From positions 55,506-119,505 of the forward strand of contig JAWKHS010000021.1 in assembly GCA_041394705.1 (NCBI GenBank): a DNA stretch of 64,000 nucleotides, in the 5' to 3' direction. A program made the position numbers and the translations under genes. This document shows positions 33,461 through 41,383 of this stretch, piece by piece. The notes beneath the pieces are model-generated. The model ran no database searches, had not been told where the DNA came from, and saw only the letters and a program-made list of their open reading frames with translations. The DNA is from Vicinamibacterales bacterium. Its GTDB lineage: Bacteria; Acidobacteriota; Vicinamibacteria; Vicinamibacterales; UBA2999. Each line of letters starts with the position of its first letter. The first letter of the stretch is position 1.

Positions 33461-34210
33461 TCGCCTGGCCGCTGATGTAGCGGGCCGGGTCGGAGGCGAG
33501 GAACACCAGCAGGTTCGCGAACTCCTCCGGCGTGCCCAGGCGGCCGGCCGGAATCGACGCGACCGACTCGCGCTTCACCTGCTGCAGCTCCACGCCGCGC
33601 CGGCTGGCCATCGCCTGATCCAGTTCCTCGATGCGCTCGGTCTGGATGCGCCCGGGCGCGACGAGGTTCACGAGGATGCCCGAGGGCCCGAGCTCACGGG
33701 CCAGCGTCTTCACGAGCCCCCACACGCCGGTCCGAGGGCGTTGGACAGCACCAGTCCCGGGATCGGCTGCTTCACCGACGACGACGCGATGGTGAGGATA
33801 CGGCCGCCGCCGGCCTTCTTCATCTCGGGCACGGCCGCGTTCACCAGGCGGACGAAGCTCATCACGTTCTGGTCGAACGCCTTCTGCCACTGGGCGTCGG
33901 TCATCGACAGGAACTCGCCCGCCGGCGGCCCGCCCGCGTTGTGGACCACGATGTCGAGGCCGCCCAGCGTCGCGACGGCGTGCTGCACGAGGCGCGCGGC
34001 CTCGTCGGCCGACGACACGTCGGCCACCAGGCCCTCCACCGTCCCGCCCGTCTCCTCCCGGATCTTCTGCCGCCTCCTGGATCCGTCCCTCGTCGCGGCT
34101 GCAGATGACGAGCGAGGCGCCCTCGCGGGCCAGGCCGAGCGCGGTGGCGTAGCCGAGGCCGCGGCTGGCGGCGAGACGAGCGCACGTTTTCCGGTCAGGT
34201 TGAGGTTCAT
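33426..34210 (-). pseudogene. SDR-family oxidoreductase (3-oxoacyl-ACP reductase-like), frame-broken
   Basis: This short-chain dehydrogenase has its Rossmann start MNLNLTGKRALV in one frame, then GLGYATALGLAREGASLVIC in another, returning near 34080. The body contains IVVHNAGGPPAGEF (the NAG motif), GGRILTIASSS, and after another break near 33735 the end GILVNLVAPGRIQTERI and PARYISGQAIIVDGG. The catalytic Tyr-x-x-x-Lys segment falls at the 33735 break and is only partly readable (SNALG, VKTLARELG). Members reduce or oxidise varied alcohols; none is specified. It is the last gene of a minus-strand group with a DapA-like and a hydantoinase-like gene. Confidence 0.78.
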
Positions 34211-34228
34211 GGGAGATCTCCGACAAGA

Positions 34229-34257
34229 GGCCGGGGCTCGGGCCCGGGACCCGGGCT
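34229..34257. repeat. Heptameric NCCCGRG repeat, copy 5
   Basis: On the minus strand the array reads GCCCGGG, TCCCGGG, CCCGAG, CCCCGG, lying about 19 bases before the SDR start codon and directly after the DapA-like stop. Confidence 0.5.
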
Positions 34258-34266
34258 GAATCGTCG

Positions 34267-35178
34267 TCATGCAACTGCCAGGACGCCCTGGCGGTCGAGG
34301 CCAGGCGGCGCAGGAGGTCGTCGAGGTCCGCCAGCGTGCCGTCGTCCACGGGCGAGAAGGGCGCGCGGACGCGCGGCGAGGCGATGACGCCCCGGCGGTG
34401 GTAGATGTGCTTCCTGAGCGCCAGGTTGATGCGGGGCTGGTTCTCGAAGCGGATGAGCGGGCAGCACTTGTAGAAGACGGCGGCGGCGCGGTCGGCGTCA
34501 CCGCCGGGCGCGGTGGATGGCCACGAGGATCCCGGGGAACGCGAAGCCCGTCATGGTGCCGACGGCGCCGTGCCGGAGCTCCTCGAGGAACATCATCCCG
34601 CCCAGGCCCCCGAAGATGCGCACGGCCGGGTTCGCCTCGAGCACCTGGCTCACCTTCATCGGCGACGGCTCGTCCTCCAGCTTGAGGTGCACGAGCCGCG
34701 GCGACGCCGAGGCCAGGCCGGCGATGAGCGCCGGGGTCATCGTGATGCCGCCGACGGCCGGCGGAAAATCCTGCACGACGACGGGGATGTCGAGCGCCTC
34801 GGCCACGGCCACGTAGTGGCGGTGCAGCGCGGCGTCGTTGGTCCGCGCGAGCTTCGGCGGCGCGACCATGACCGCGCGCGCGCCGAGCGCCTGCGCCCGG
34901 CGGCTCAGGGCGATGCAGCCGTCGGTGCCGGCGTGCGTGGTGCCGACGCAGATCGGAAAGGCGTCGCCCGCGGCGGCCACCGTCGTCTCGATGACGGCAT
35001 CGCGCTCCGCCTCGGTGAGCTTGTCCGCCTCGCCGAGCACGCCCAGGATGGTCATGCCGTCCACGCCCGTGCGGCGGGTGAAATCGGTGAGCCGCGCCAG
35101 GCTCTCCAGGTCGAGCGCGCCGTCGGGATGGAACGGCGTGGGAGTGATGTTGAAGACGCCTGTGAGGAAATCGGCCAT
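34267..35178 (-). pseudogene. DapA-family (dihydrodipicolinate synthase-like) aldolase, frame-broken near the C-terminus
   Basis: This class I aldolase of the DHDPS/NAL superfamily uses a Schiff-base lysine with pyruvate-like or related donors. The first 225 residues are continuous: GVFNITPTPFHPDGALDLES, GVDGMTILGVLGEADKLTEAE, PICVGTTHAGTDGCIALSRR and VVVQDFPPAVGGITMT. They also include the lysine strand RLVHLKLEDEPSP, a normal position for the catalytic Lys. A frame change near 34500 shifts to YKCCPLIRFENQPRINLALR and a second near 34300 to the end LDRQGVLAVA with the TGA at 34267. In DHDPS itself the pyruvate-binding loop is GTTGE; here it is GVLGE, so a different substrate is likely. Lies in a cluster with the hydantoinase-like and SDR genes. 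Confidence 0.8.
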
Positions 35179-35302
35179 GGGACTGGTGAGGCGGCCCGCG
35201 CCGCGGCCCGCGCGGGATCCGGACGGCCGCGCGCCGGCGCGGCCCGGCGGCTAGCTTACACCGGCACGCCACCGCGAGCCGCGCGGCCGCCCGCGGCCGC
35301 GC

Positions 35303-36685
35303 TCAGGCCCGGGCCGGACGGACGAAGCGGCCGTGCCCGGGCGTGCCGGTCACGACGCCGTCGTGGTACACGAGCGCCCCGCGCACCACCGTGGACACGA
35401 CCCGTCCATGGAGCTCGACGCCGTCGTAGAGGCGCATGTTCGCACGCGCCCTGGTGACGGCCGCGGTCGCGTCGTACCGCCACACCGCGTCCAGGTCCAC
35501 CACCGTGAAGTCGGCGTCGGCGCCCGGCTGCAGGCGGCCCTTCCGCGTCAGGCCGAAGAGCCGCGCGGCGTTCTCGGAGACCAGCGCGGCGACATCCTCC
35601 ACCGTGATCCACCCGTGATGGGCGGCGGTCAGCATGAGGGGCACGAGCACTTCGAGGCCGGCCAGGCCGGGGGGTGTGTCGAAGATCACGTCGGCGCCGC
35701 GCGCCTTGTCGTCGGCGAGGAACGGCGAGTGGTCGGATCCGATGACCTCGATGAGGCCTTCGCGCAGGCACTGGCGCAGGCCGCGCACCTCGCGCTCGCC
35801 GCGCAGCGGCGGGTTGCACACGGCGTACGGCCCGAGCCGATCGAGCGCCTCGTCGGTGAAGAAGAGGTAGGGCGGACACGTCTCCACCGTGGCGTCCACG
35901 CCGCGCCACCGCGCGTCGCGCGCGAGGCGGGCCGTCCGCGGGCTCGAGCAGTGGACGATCTGGACCCGGGCGTTCAGGTCCTCGGCCAGCGCCAGGACGA
36001 TCGCGGCCGACAGTTCCTCCACGACGGGCGGGCGGCTCTCGGCGTGCGCGCGGCCGCTCGTGCGGCCCTCGGCCGTGAGACGGCGCCGGAGCGCCTGGAA
36101 GAGCGGCGTGTGCTCGCAGTGGAAGCAGTGGCGCAGGCCCGTGGTCTTCACCGCCCGCATCACGTCGCCCAGCACGACCTCGTCGGTGCACCAGAGGCCC
36201 TCGAACTCGTCGAGGCGCGCCGGAGGCGGCGGCTGCAGGAACGTCTTGAACGCGATCGCCCCGGCCTCGGCCTGTCCGGCGATCCGGTCCAGGTTCTGCT
36301 GACCGGCCCCGCCGTAGAGGGCGAAGTCCACGACGGCGTCGGCCTCCAGCATCCGCGCCCGGGTCGCGAGCGCCGGCCCGGAGTTGGTCGGCGCCTTCGA
36401 GATGGGCATCTCGCACAGGGTCGTGATGCCGCCGGCGGCCGCGGCCGACGTGCCCGACACGAAGTCCTCGCGTTCGGGCACGCCCGGGTGCCGGGTGTGC
36501 ACGTGGGTGTCGATGGCGCCGGGCAGCACGTGGCGGCCCTGGGCATCGAGCACGCGCGCGGCCGGCGGGGCCGTCCCCGGCGGCAGGATCGCGGTGATGA
36601 CGCCGCCGGTCACGGCGACATCGGCCCGGCGGCGGCCGGCCGACGTGACCAGCGTGCCGCCGGCGACGAGCAGATCGCAGGACAC
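35303..36685 (-). CDS. Cyclic amidohydrolase (dihydroorotase / allantoinase / hydantoinase family)
   Basis: This 460-residue TIM-barrel metal hydrolase opens cyclic amides. Ligands are in place: AIDTHVHTRHPG gives the HxH pair, AIAFKTFLQ the presumed carboxylated Lys, HCFHCEHTPL and VQIVHCSSP the next two His, and EVIGSDHSPF the final Asp. The C-terminal beta-sandwich has ADADFTVVDLDAVWRYD. The mix of features (PISKAPTNSGP, PPPARLDEFEG) does not settle between hydantoinase, allantoinase and dihydroorotase; the absence of adjacent pyrimidine genes argues against the last. A GTG at 36685 is the start, since no ATG lies near the family-like beginning VSCDLLVAGG. It precedes the DapA-like and SDR genes on the same strand. 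Confidence 0.82.
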   Translation of the reverse strand: MSCDLLVAGGTLVTSAGRRRADVAVTGGVITAILPPGTAPPAARVLDAQGRHVLPGAIDTHVHTRHPGVPEREDFVSGTSAAAAGGITTLCEMPISKAPTNSGPALATRARMLEADAVVDFALYGGAGQQNLDRIAGQAEAGAIAFKTFLQPPPPARLDEFEGLWCTDEVVLGDVMRAVKTTGLRHCFHCEHTPLFQALRRRLTAEGRTSGRAHAESRPPVVEELSAAIVLALAEDLNARVQIVHCSSPRTARLARDARWRGVDATVETCPPYLFFTDEALDRLGPYAVCNPPLRGEREVRGLRQCLREGLIEVIGSDHSPFLADDKARGADVIFDTPPGLAGLEVLVPLMLTAAHHGWITVEDVAALVSENAARLFGLTRKGRLQPGADADFTVVDLDAVWRYDATAAVTRARANMRLYDGVELHGRVVSTVVRGALVYHDGVVTGTPGHGRFVRPARA

Positions 36686-36718
36686 TTGGGTGATGCTAGT
36701 CCACCGAGAGGCGTGCTG

Positions 36719-37510
36719 ATGGCGGACATCGACGAGGAGATCGACCGGCTGTACCAGGGAGCGCTCGACGGCTTCGTCGCCGCGAGGAACGCCCTCGCCA
36801 GGTCGGCCCGCCGGCCCGACCTCAAGCAGCTCGAGAAGCCGAGTGCGCCCGCCTGGGCCGTGAATCAGCTCTACTGGCGGAGCCGTCCGCTGTTCGACCG
36901 CGTCGTCGCGGCCGCCGAGGCGGTGCGCGAGGCCCACGCGAGCCAGCTCTCGGGCCGGGCCGCCGACGTCGCCGGGGCCGAGGCGGCGCACCGCGAGGCC
37001 GTCCGCGAGGCCGTCGCGGCCGCCCGGCAGCATCTGGTCGAGGCGGGCCAGCCACCCACCGCCGCCACGCTGGACGCCGTCTCGCGCACATGCCAGGCGC
37101 TGCCATCGAGCGACGCGCCGGGCCGGCTCACGAGGCCGCTGGCGCCGGCCGGCCTCGAGGCCCTCGCCGGCCTCGCCATCCAGGCCCTGAGGCCCGCGCC
37201 CGCGCCGGGCGCCAGTCCCTCCGCAGCCGGCCCGCCGACGGCTCCCCGCCCCCCGGCGGACTTCGAGTCCGCCCGGCAGGCCAGGGCCCGGCAGGCGCGC
37301 CGCGAGGCCGCCGAGCACGCCGTCGCCAATGCCGAGGCGAAGCTCGCCGCCGCCGATCGCGCCGTCGCGCAGGCCGACATGGCGCTGGCCGAGGCGCGGG
37401 CCGTGGTCGTGACGGCCGAGCGCACGCTTGGGGAACGGCGGATCGCGCGCGACATGGCCGCGGCGGCGGTCGATGCCGCCCGGCTGGCCCTGACGGACCC
37501 CGACCAGTGA
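36719..37510 (+). CDS. Coiled-coil protein of a conserved but unnamed family
   Basis: The opening YQGALDGFVAARNALA together with LEKPSAPAWAVNQLYW is recognisable as a conserved pattern of otherwise uncharacterised bacterial proteins. The 263-residue chain is Ala/Arg-rich and largely helical: a first helical region to residue 115, a Pro-rich hinge near 160-180, and a long coiled coil (RQARREAAEHAVANAEAKLA and on to VVVTAERTLGERRIARDMAA). No enzymatic motif is seen. The ATG at 36719 has GAGAGG eight bases upstream, and the gene is divergent from the amidohydrolase with 33 bases between. Confidence 0.65.
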   Translation: MADIDEEIDRLYQGALDGFVAARNALARSARRPDLKQLEKPSAPAWAVNQLYWRSRPLFDRVVAAAEAVREAHASQLSGRAADVAGAEAAHREAVREAVAAARQHLVEAGQPPTAATLDAVSRTCQALPSSDAPGRLTRPLAPAGLEALAGLAIQALRPAPAPGASPSAAGPPTAPRPPADFESARQARARQARREAAEHAVANAEAKLAAADRAVAQADMALAEARAVVVTAERTLGERRIARDMAAAAVDAARLALTDPDQ

Positions 37511-37642
37511 CCGGCGCCTCAGCCGCGTGCACGCCAGGCGGCGCGTGGAATGGGCCGCGCTGGCGCCGCCCGCGCGGCGGGATCACGCCGGTGGATTTCC
37601 CGGCGCCCGTCCCGTGGTTCGGGCACTAGAATCGAAAGACCG

Positions 37643-38845
37643 ATGCGGGCATCCGCTGTCACGCTGCTCCTGGCGACTGCCGGGCTCGTCCTCATGGCGG
37701 GACGGGATCCCGTCGCGCAGGTCGACCCGCGTTCGCTGCCGCTGCTCGACCCGGCCGTGTTCGACGAGCTGACGGAAGCCTCCTTCACCTACGACTGGCA
37801 CGACGGGGCCGGCGGGGACATCAGCTACGGCGGCGGCGCGCTGGGCGTATCGGAGGACGGCAACTTCCTGTACATCTCGTGCGCCCGCGACGACTCCGGC
37901 ATCGCGAAGCTGGAGATTCCGGCCGACGGCGAGCGGGCGCCCGTCGTGGCCCCGTGCCGGGGTCCCGTCCGGACGACGATGTCGGTCATCCATCCCGACC
38001 CGACGGCGTTTCGGCCGATGCTGGGCGGCGTCCTCGAGCAGGACGGCCGCATCTGCGTCTCGGCCTACATCTCCTACGACGCCGACGGCGGCGCGCGCCT
38101 GAGTCACTGGTGCGGCAGGTCGCTGACGTCGCTCGACGGGCCCTTCGCCGGCACCGTGAGCCCGGGCCTGGTGGGCGGGCCGATGGTGCCGGTACCCAAG
38201 GAGTGGCGCGAGGCGCTCGGCGGTCCGGCGCTGACGTCGCTCTACCTGCGGTCGATCGTCTCGCGCAGCAGCTTCGGCTTCACGGCCTCGGTCTTCGATC
38301 CGGCCACGGCCACCAGGTCGCCCATCGACATGCAGATGCTCGTGGGCTGCCCGAACTCCGAGGAGGCGTGCCACACCTACGGCTCGCCGACGAGCAACGA
38401 CTACAACGGCAGCGAGCTCTCGGGCGGCTACTTCATCGCCCCGGGCACGCGGACGCTCGTGGCCATCGAGCGCGAGTCGTCGGGCCCGACCTGCTACGGC
38501 TACGCCACGCGGTTCCAGACGCTGCAGGGGCAGCCCTACAAGGACGCCGTCTACTGCTACTCGCTGAGCGACCCGCTCGACATCAAGGGCCCGAAGGGCT
38601 ATCCCTACCGCCTGGTGGCCAAGCTGTACGACCTGAACGATCTCGCGGCCGTCCACGCCGGCGAGAAGGCGCCGTGGGACTTCCGGCAGTACGCCACGAT
38701 CGACATGCCGGCCTCGAGCCCGTCGGAGTTCGTGACGTCGGGCGCGTTCAACCCGATCCGCGGCGAGCACTACCTGCTGCGCAACGTCGGCGGCGGCGAG
38801 AACACCGTCTACATCTACCGCGGCTTCCCGACGGTCACCCCGTAG
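37643..38845 (+). CDS. Exported protein of unknown function with conserved-looking cysteines
   Basis: This 400-residue protein has a signal peptide (MRASAVTLLLATAGLVLMAG) and a mature part that is mostly beta. Several Cys residues (in ISCARDDSG, APCRGPVR, RICVSAY, SHWCGRS, VGCPNSEEACHTYG and GPTCYGY, DAVYCYS) occur in positions suited to disulfides. Propeller-like phrases appear (LGVSEDGNFLYISC, GGYFIAPGTRTLVAIE, GEHYLLRNVGGGENTVYIY), so a beta-propeller is plausible. No family can be named. It sits alone between the coiled-coil gene and the metal-efflux operon. Confidence 0.65.
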   Translation: MRASAVTLLLATAGLVLMAGRDPVAQVDPRSLPLLDPAVFDELTEASFTYDWHDGAGGDISYGGGALGVSEDGNFLYISCARDDSGIAKLEIPADGERAPVVAPCRGPVRTTMSVIHPDPTAFRPMLGGVLEQDGRICVSAYISYDADGGARLSHWCGRSLTSLDGPFAGTVSPGLVGGPMVPVPKEWREALGGPALTSLYLRSIVSRSSFGFTASVFDPATATRSPIDMQMLVGCPNSEEACHTYGSPTSNDYNGSELSGGYFIAPGTRTLVAIERESSGPTCYGYATRFQTLQGQPYKDAVYCYSLSDPLDIKGPKGYPYRLVAKLYDLNDLAAVHAGEKAPWDFRQYATIDMPASSPSEFVTSGAFNPIRGEHYLLRNVGGGENTVYIYRGFPTVTP

Positions 38846-38955
38846 CGCGGGCCGCCCGCGTCCCGCACCCTGTCGGCGCTCCGATCAGGCGCCGCGCCAC
38901 CGGACCCGGCCTCTCTCATTCCCGTCTCATGGGCCGCTGATACGTTCGCGGTGCG

Positions 38956-40173
38956 ATGCTCCGCCGCGCGATCCCGTTGGCCCTTCTCGCCGGTGCCCTG
39001 GCCGGCCCCGCCGGCGCCCAATCCACGGCGCCACTCACCCTGTCCGACGCCCTGGCGCGTGCCCAGGCGCAGTCGCCGGCGCTCGCCGCGGCCCGCGCCC
39101 GCGTGGACGCGGCCCGGGAGGCCACGACCCGGATCGGCTGGCTCCCCAATCCCACCGCGGAGCTGCGGTCGGAGAACTGGGCCTCCGGCGCGGGCGGCGC
39201 GCTGCCGCTCGACGTCTTCGCCACGCTGACCCAGACGGTCGAGCTCGGCGGAAAGCGCGGCGCGCGCCGCGCCATCGCCACCGCCGGCCTCGACGCGGCG
39301 ACGGCGGCCGAGGCGGTGGTGGCGCGCGACGTGGCGCGCCATGTGGTCGGCGAGTACCTGGCTGCGCTGCGCGCCCGCGAACACGCGCGCGAGCGGGGCG
39401 CGTTCGCCGAGCAGATGACCGAGGCCGCGCGCGTCATGGCGCAGCGCGTGGAGGTGGGCGCGGCGCCCGAGGCCGACCTCCTGAAGCTCCGGACCGAGGA
39501 CGCGCGCGCGGTCGTGGAACGGGGCCGCGCCGACCTGGCCGCGGCCCGCGCCCTGGCCACGCTGAGCGCGGTGCTGGGCACCGACGTGAGCGGCGAGGCG
39601 CTGGCCACGCCGCCGCGGCCGGCGCTCCCGGCCCTGGACGCGGGCGTGGCGCCGACGCACCCCGAGATCGCGCTGGCGGCCGGCGCGGTGGCGACGGCCC
39701 GCGCGGCCGTGGACCTCGAACAGTCGCGGGCGGTGCCCGACCTCGGCGTGAACGCCGGCTACAAGCGCACGGGCGGGTTCAACACCGGGGTCGTCGCCGT
39801 CACGGTGCCGGTGCCGCTGTTCGACAGGAACGGCGTGGCGCGGGCGCTCGCGGCGGGCCAGGCGCGCGCCGCCGAACAGGATCGGGCCGCCACCGAACGG
39901 CGCCTCGCCGGCGCCTTTTCCGCGGCGCACCGGGCCGCGACGATCCTGGCGTCCCGGGCCACGGACCTCGACGCCACCCTGGTGGTCCCGGCGCGCGGCG
40001 CGCGCGACGCCGCGCGGGCCGCGTTCGCGGCCGGCGCGCTGGACGTCCTGCGCCTGGTGGACGCCGAGCGCCTGTATGTCGACGCGGCCATCGCGGCCGT
40101 CGACGTGGTGATTGACGCGGTCGAGGCCACCATCGAGGCACGGCTCGCCGCTGGAGAGGAGCCCCTGCCATGA
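38956..40173 (+). CDS. czcC: Outer-membrane efflux factor, CzcC/TolC family
   Basis: This 405-residue outer-membrane component of a heavy-metal RND pump has a signal (MLRRAIPLALLAGALAGPAGA) and the two tandem helical halves of the OEP fold: LTLSDALARAQAQSPALAAA at the start and DLGVNAGYKRTGGFNTGVVA with VTVPVPLFDRNG in the second half. The long Ala/Arg-rich helices between are the periplasmic tunnel. Its stop overlaps the start of the adaptor gene (ATGA, 40170-40173). The symbol reflects position and partner genes rather than proven metal range. Confidence 0.85.
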   Translation: MLRRAIPLALLAGALAGPAGAQSTAPLTLSDALARAQAQSPALAAARARVDAAREATTRIGWLPNPTAELRSENWASGAGGALPLDVFATLTQTVELGGKRGARRAIATAGLDAATAAEAVVARDVARHVVGEYLAALRAREHARERGAFAEQMTEAARVMAQRVEVGAAPEADLLKLRTEDARAVVERGRADLAAARALATLSAVLGTDVSGEALATPPRPALPALDAGVAPTHPEIALAAGAVATARAAVDLEQSRAVPDLGVNAGYKRTGGFNTGVVAVTVPVPLFDRNGVARALAAGQARAAEQDRAATERRLAGAFSAAHRAATILASRATDLDATLVVPARGARDAARAAFAAGALDVLRLVDAERLYVDAAIAAVDVVIDAVEATIEARLAAGEEPLP

Positions 40174-41381
40174 CGCGTGTCCCTTCCCCGCTGGCCTGCG
40201 CGCTGGCCATCGCCGGGATGCTCGGCGCCACCGCCTGCGGACGGGCGGCCGACGAGGCCGAGGCCGTCGATCCGGCGGCGGCCGCCGTCGGCGCGGCCGG
40301 CGCCGCGGTGACCGTCGACACCGCCGACGCGGCGGCCGCCGGCATCGAGACCGCGGTGGCCAAGGTGGTCGAGCGCGCCGATCCGCTCGACGCGGCCGGG
40401 CGCGTCACCTTCGACGAACGGCGCACGGCGCGGCTCGGCTCGCTCGTGGAGGGCGTCGTCCGGACGATCGACCTGCAGCCCGGCGACGCCGTGGCGCGGG
40501 GCGCCGTCGTCGCGCGCCTCCACAGCCACGTGGTGCACGACGCGTGGGCCGCCTACTTCAAGGCCCTCGCCGAGGCACGGCGTACCGACGCCGAGCTCGC
40601 CTACGCCCTCACGGCCGAGACGCGGGCCGCGTCGCTCGTCACGAACAAGGCCCTCTCGCCGCAGGAACTGGAGCGCGCGAAGGTCGACGTGAACGCCGCC
40701 CGCCAGGCGGTGGCCAGCGCCAAGGCCGAGATCGTCCGCGCCGAGCAGGAGCTCGAGCACTACGGCATCCACGCCTCGCCAGACGCCGATCCGACCACGC
40801 AGGAAGACGTGCCGGTGCTCGCGCCGTACGGAGGCATCGTCGTCGAGCGGCTCGCCACGGCGGGCATGGCCGTCACGCCGGGCACGCCGCTCCTGGTCGT
40901 GTCGGACCTGTCGCGGGTCTGGATCTCGGCCGAGATCGACGAGGCGCTCGTGGGCCGCGTGGTGGCCGGGCGGCCCGTGACCGTCCACGCGCCGGCGTAT
41001 CCCGGCGAGGCGTTCCCGGCGACCCTGGCCGCGATCGGCGACGTCGTGAACCCCGAGACGCGCCGCGTGACCCTGCGCGTCGAGGCCGCCAACCCGGACC
41101 GCCGGCTGAAGCCGCAGATGCTCGTCACGGTGACCATCGCCGCGACGGCCCCGCGCAAGGTGCTGGTCGTCCCGGAGCGCGCGCTCCAGACGATGGACGG
41201 CGAGTCGGTCGTGTTCGTCCGCCGCGAGGCCCAGTTCGCCCGCCGTTCGGTGACCACGGGCGCGAGCGTGAACGGCGAGGTCGAGATCGTCTCCGGCCTG
41301 GCCGAGGGCGAGACCGTCGCCACCTCCGGCGCGTTCCTGCTCAAGTCGGCCCTGACCTCGCCGTCGGCCGGGGAGCCGTAG
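40170..41381 (+). CDS. czcB: RND efflux periplasmic adaptor, CzcB/CusB-like
   Basis: This 403-residue membrane-fusion protein links the pump to the outer-membrane factor. An N-terminal signal region with a possible lipobox (MLGATAC) is followed by an Ala/Asp-rich linker. The barrel-sandwich half-motif is LGSLVEGVVRTIDLQPGDAV and its partner VLAPYGGIVVERLATAGMAV. A helical hairpin lies between them, and a beta-barrel and membrane-proximal domain (VTVTIAATAPRKVLVVPERA, VVFVRREAQFARRSV) follow. No His-rich N-terminal extension of the CzcB type is seen. Overlaps czcC by four bases and ends three bases before czcA. Confidence 0.87.
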   Translation: MTRVPSPLACALAIAGMLGATACGRAADEAEAVDPAAAAVGAAGAAVTVDTADAAAAGIETAVAKVVERADPLDAAGRVTFDERRTARLGSLVEGVVRTIDLQPGDAVARGAVVARLHSHVVHDAWAAYFKALAEARRTDAELAYALTAETRAASLVTNKALSPQELERAKVDVNAARQAVASAKAEIVRAEQELEHYGIHASPDADPTTQEDVPVLAPYGGIVVERLATAGMAVTPGTPLLVVSDLSRVWISAEIDEALVGRVVAGRPVTVHAPAYPGEAFPATLAAIGDVVNPETRRVTLRVEAANPDRRLKPQMLVTVTIAATAPRKVLVVPERALQTMDGESVVFVRREAQFARRSVTTGASVNGEVEIVSGLAEGETVATSGAFLLKSALTSPSAGEP

Positions 41382-41383
41382 CC

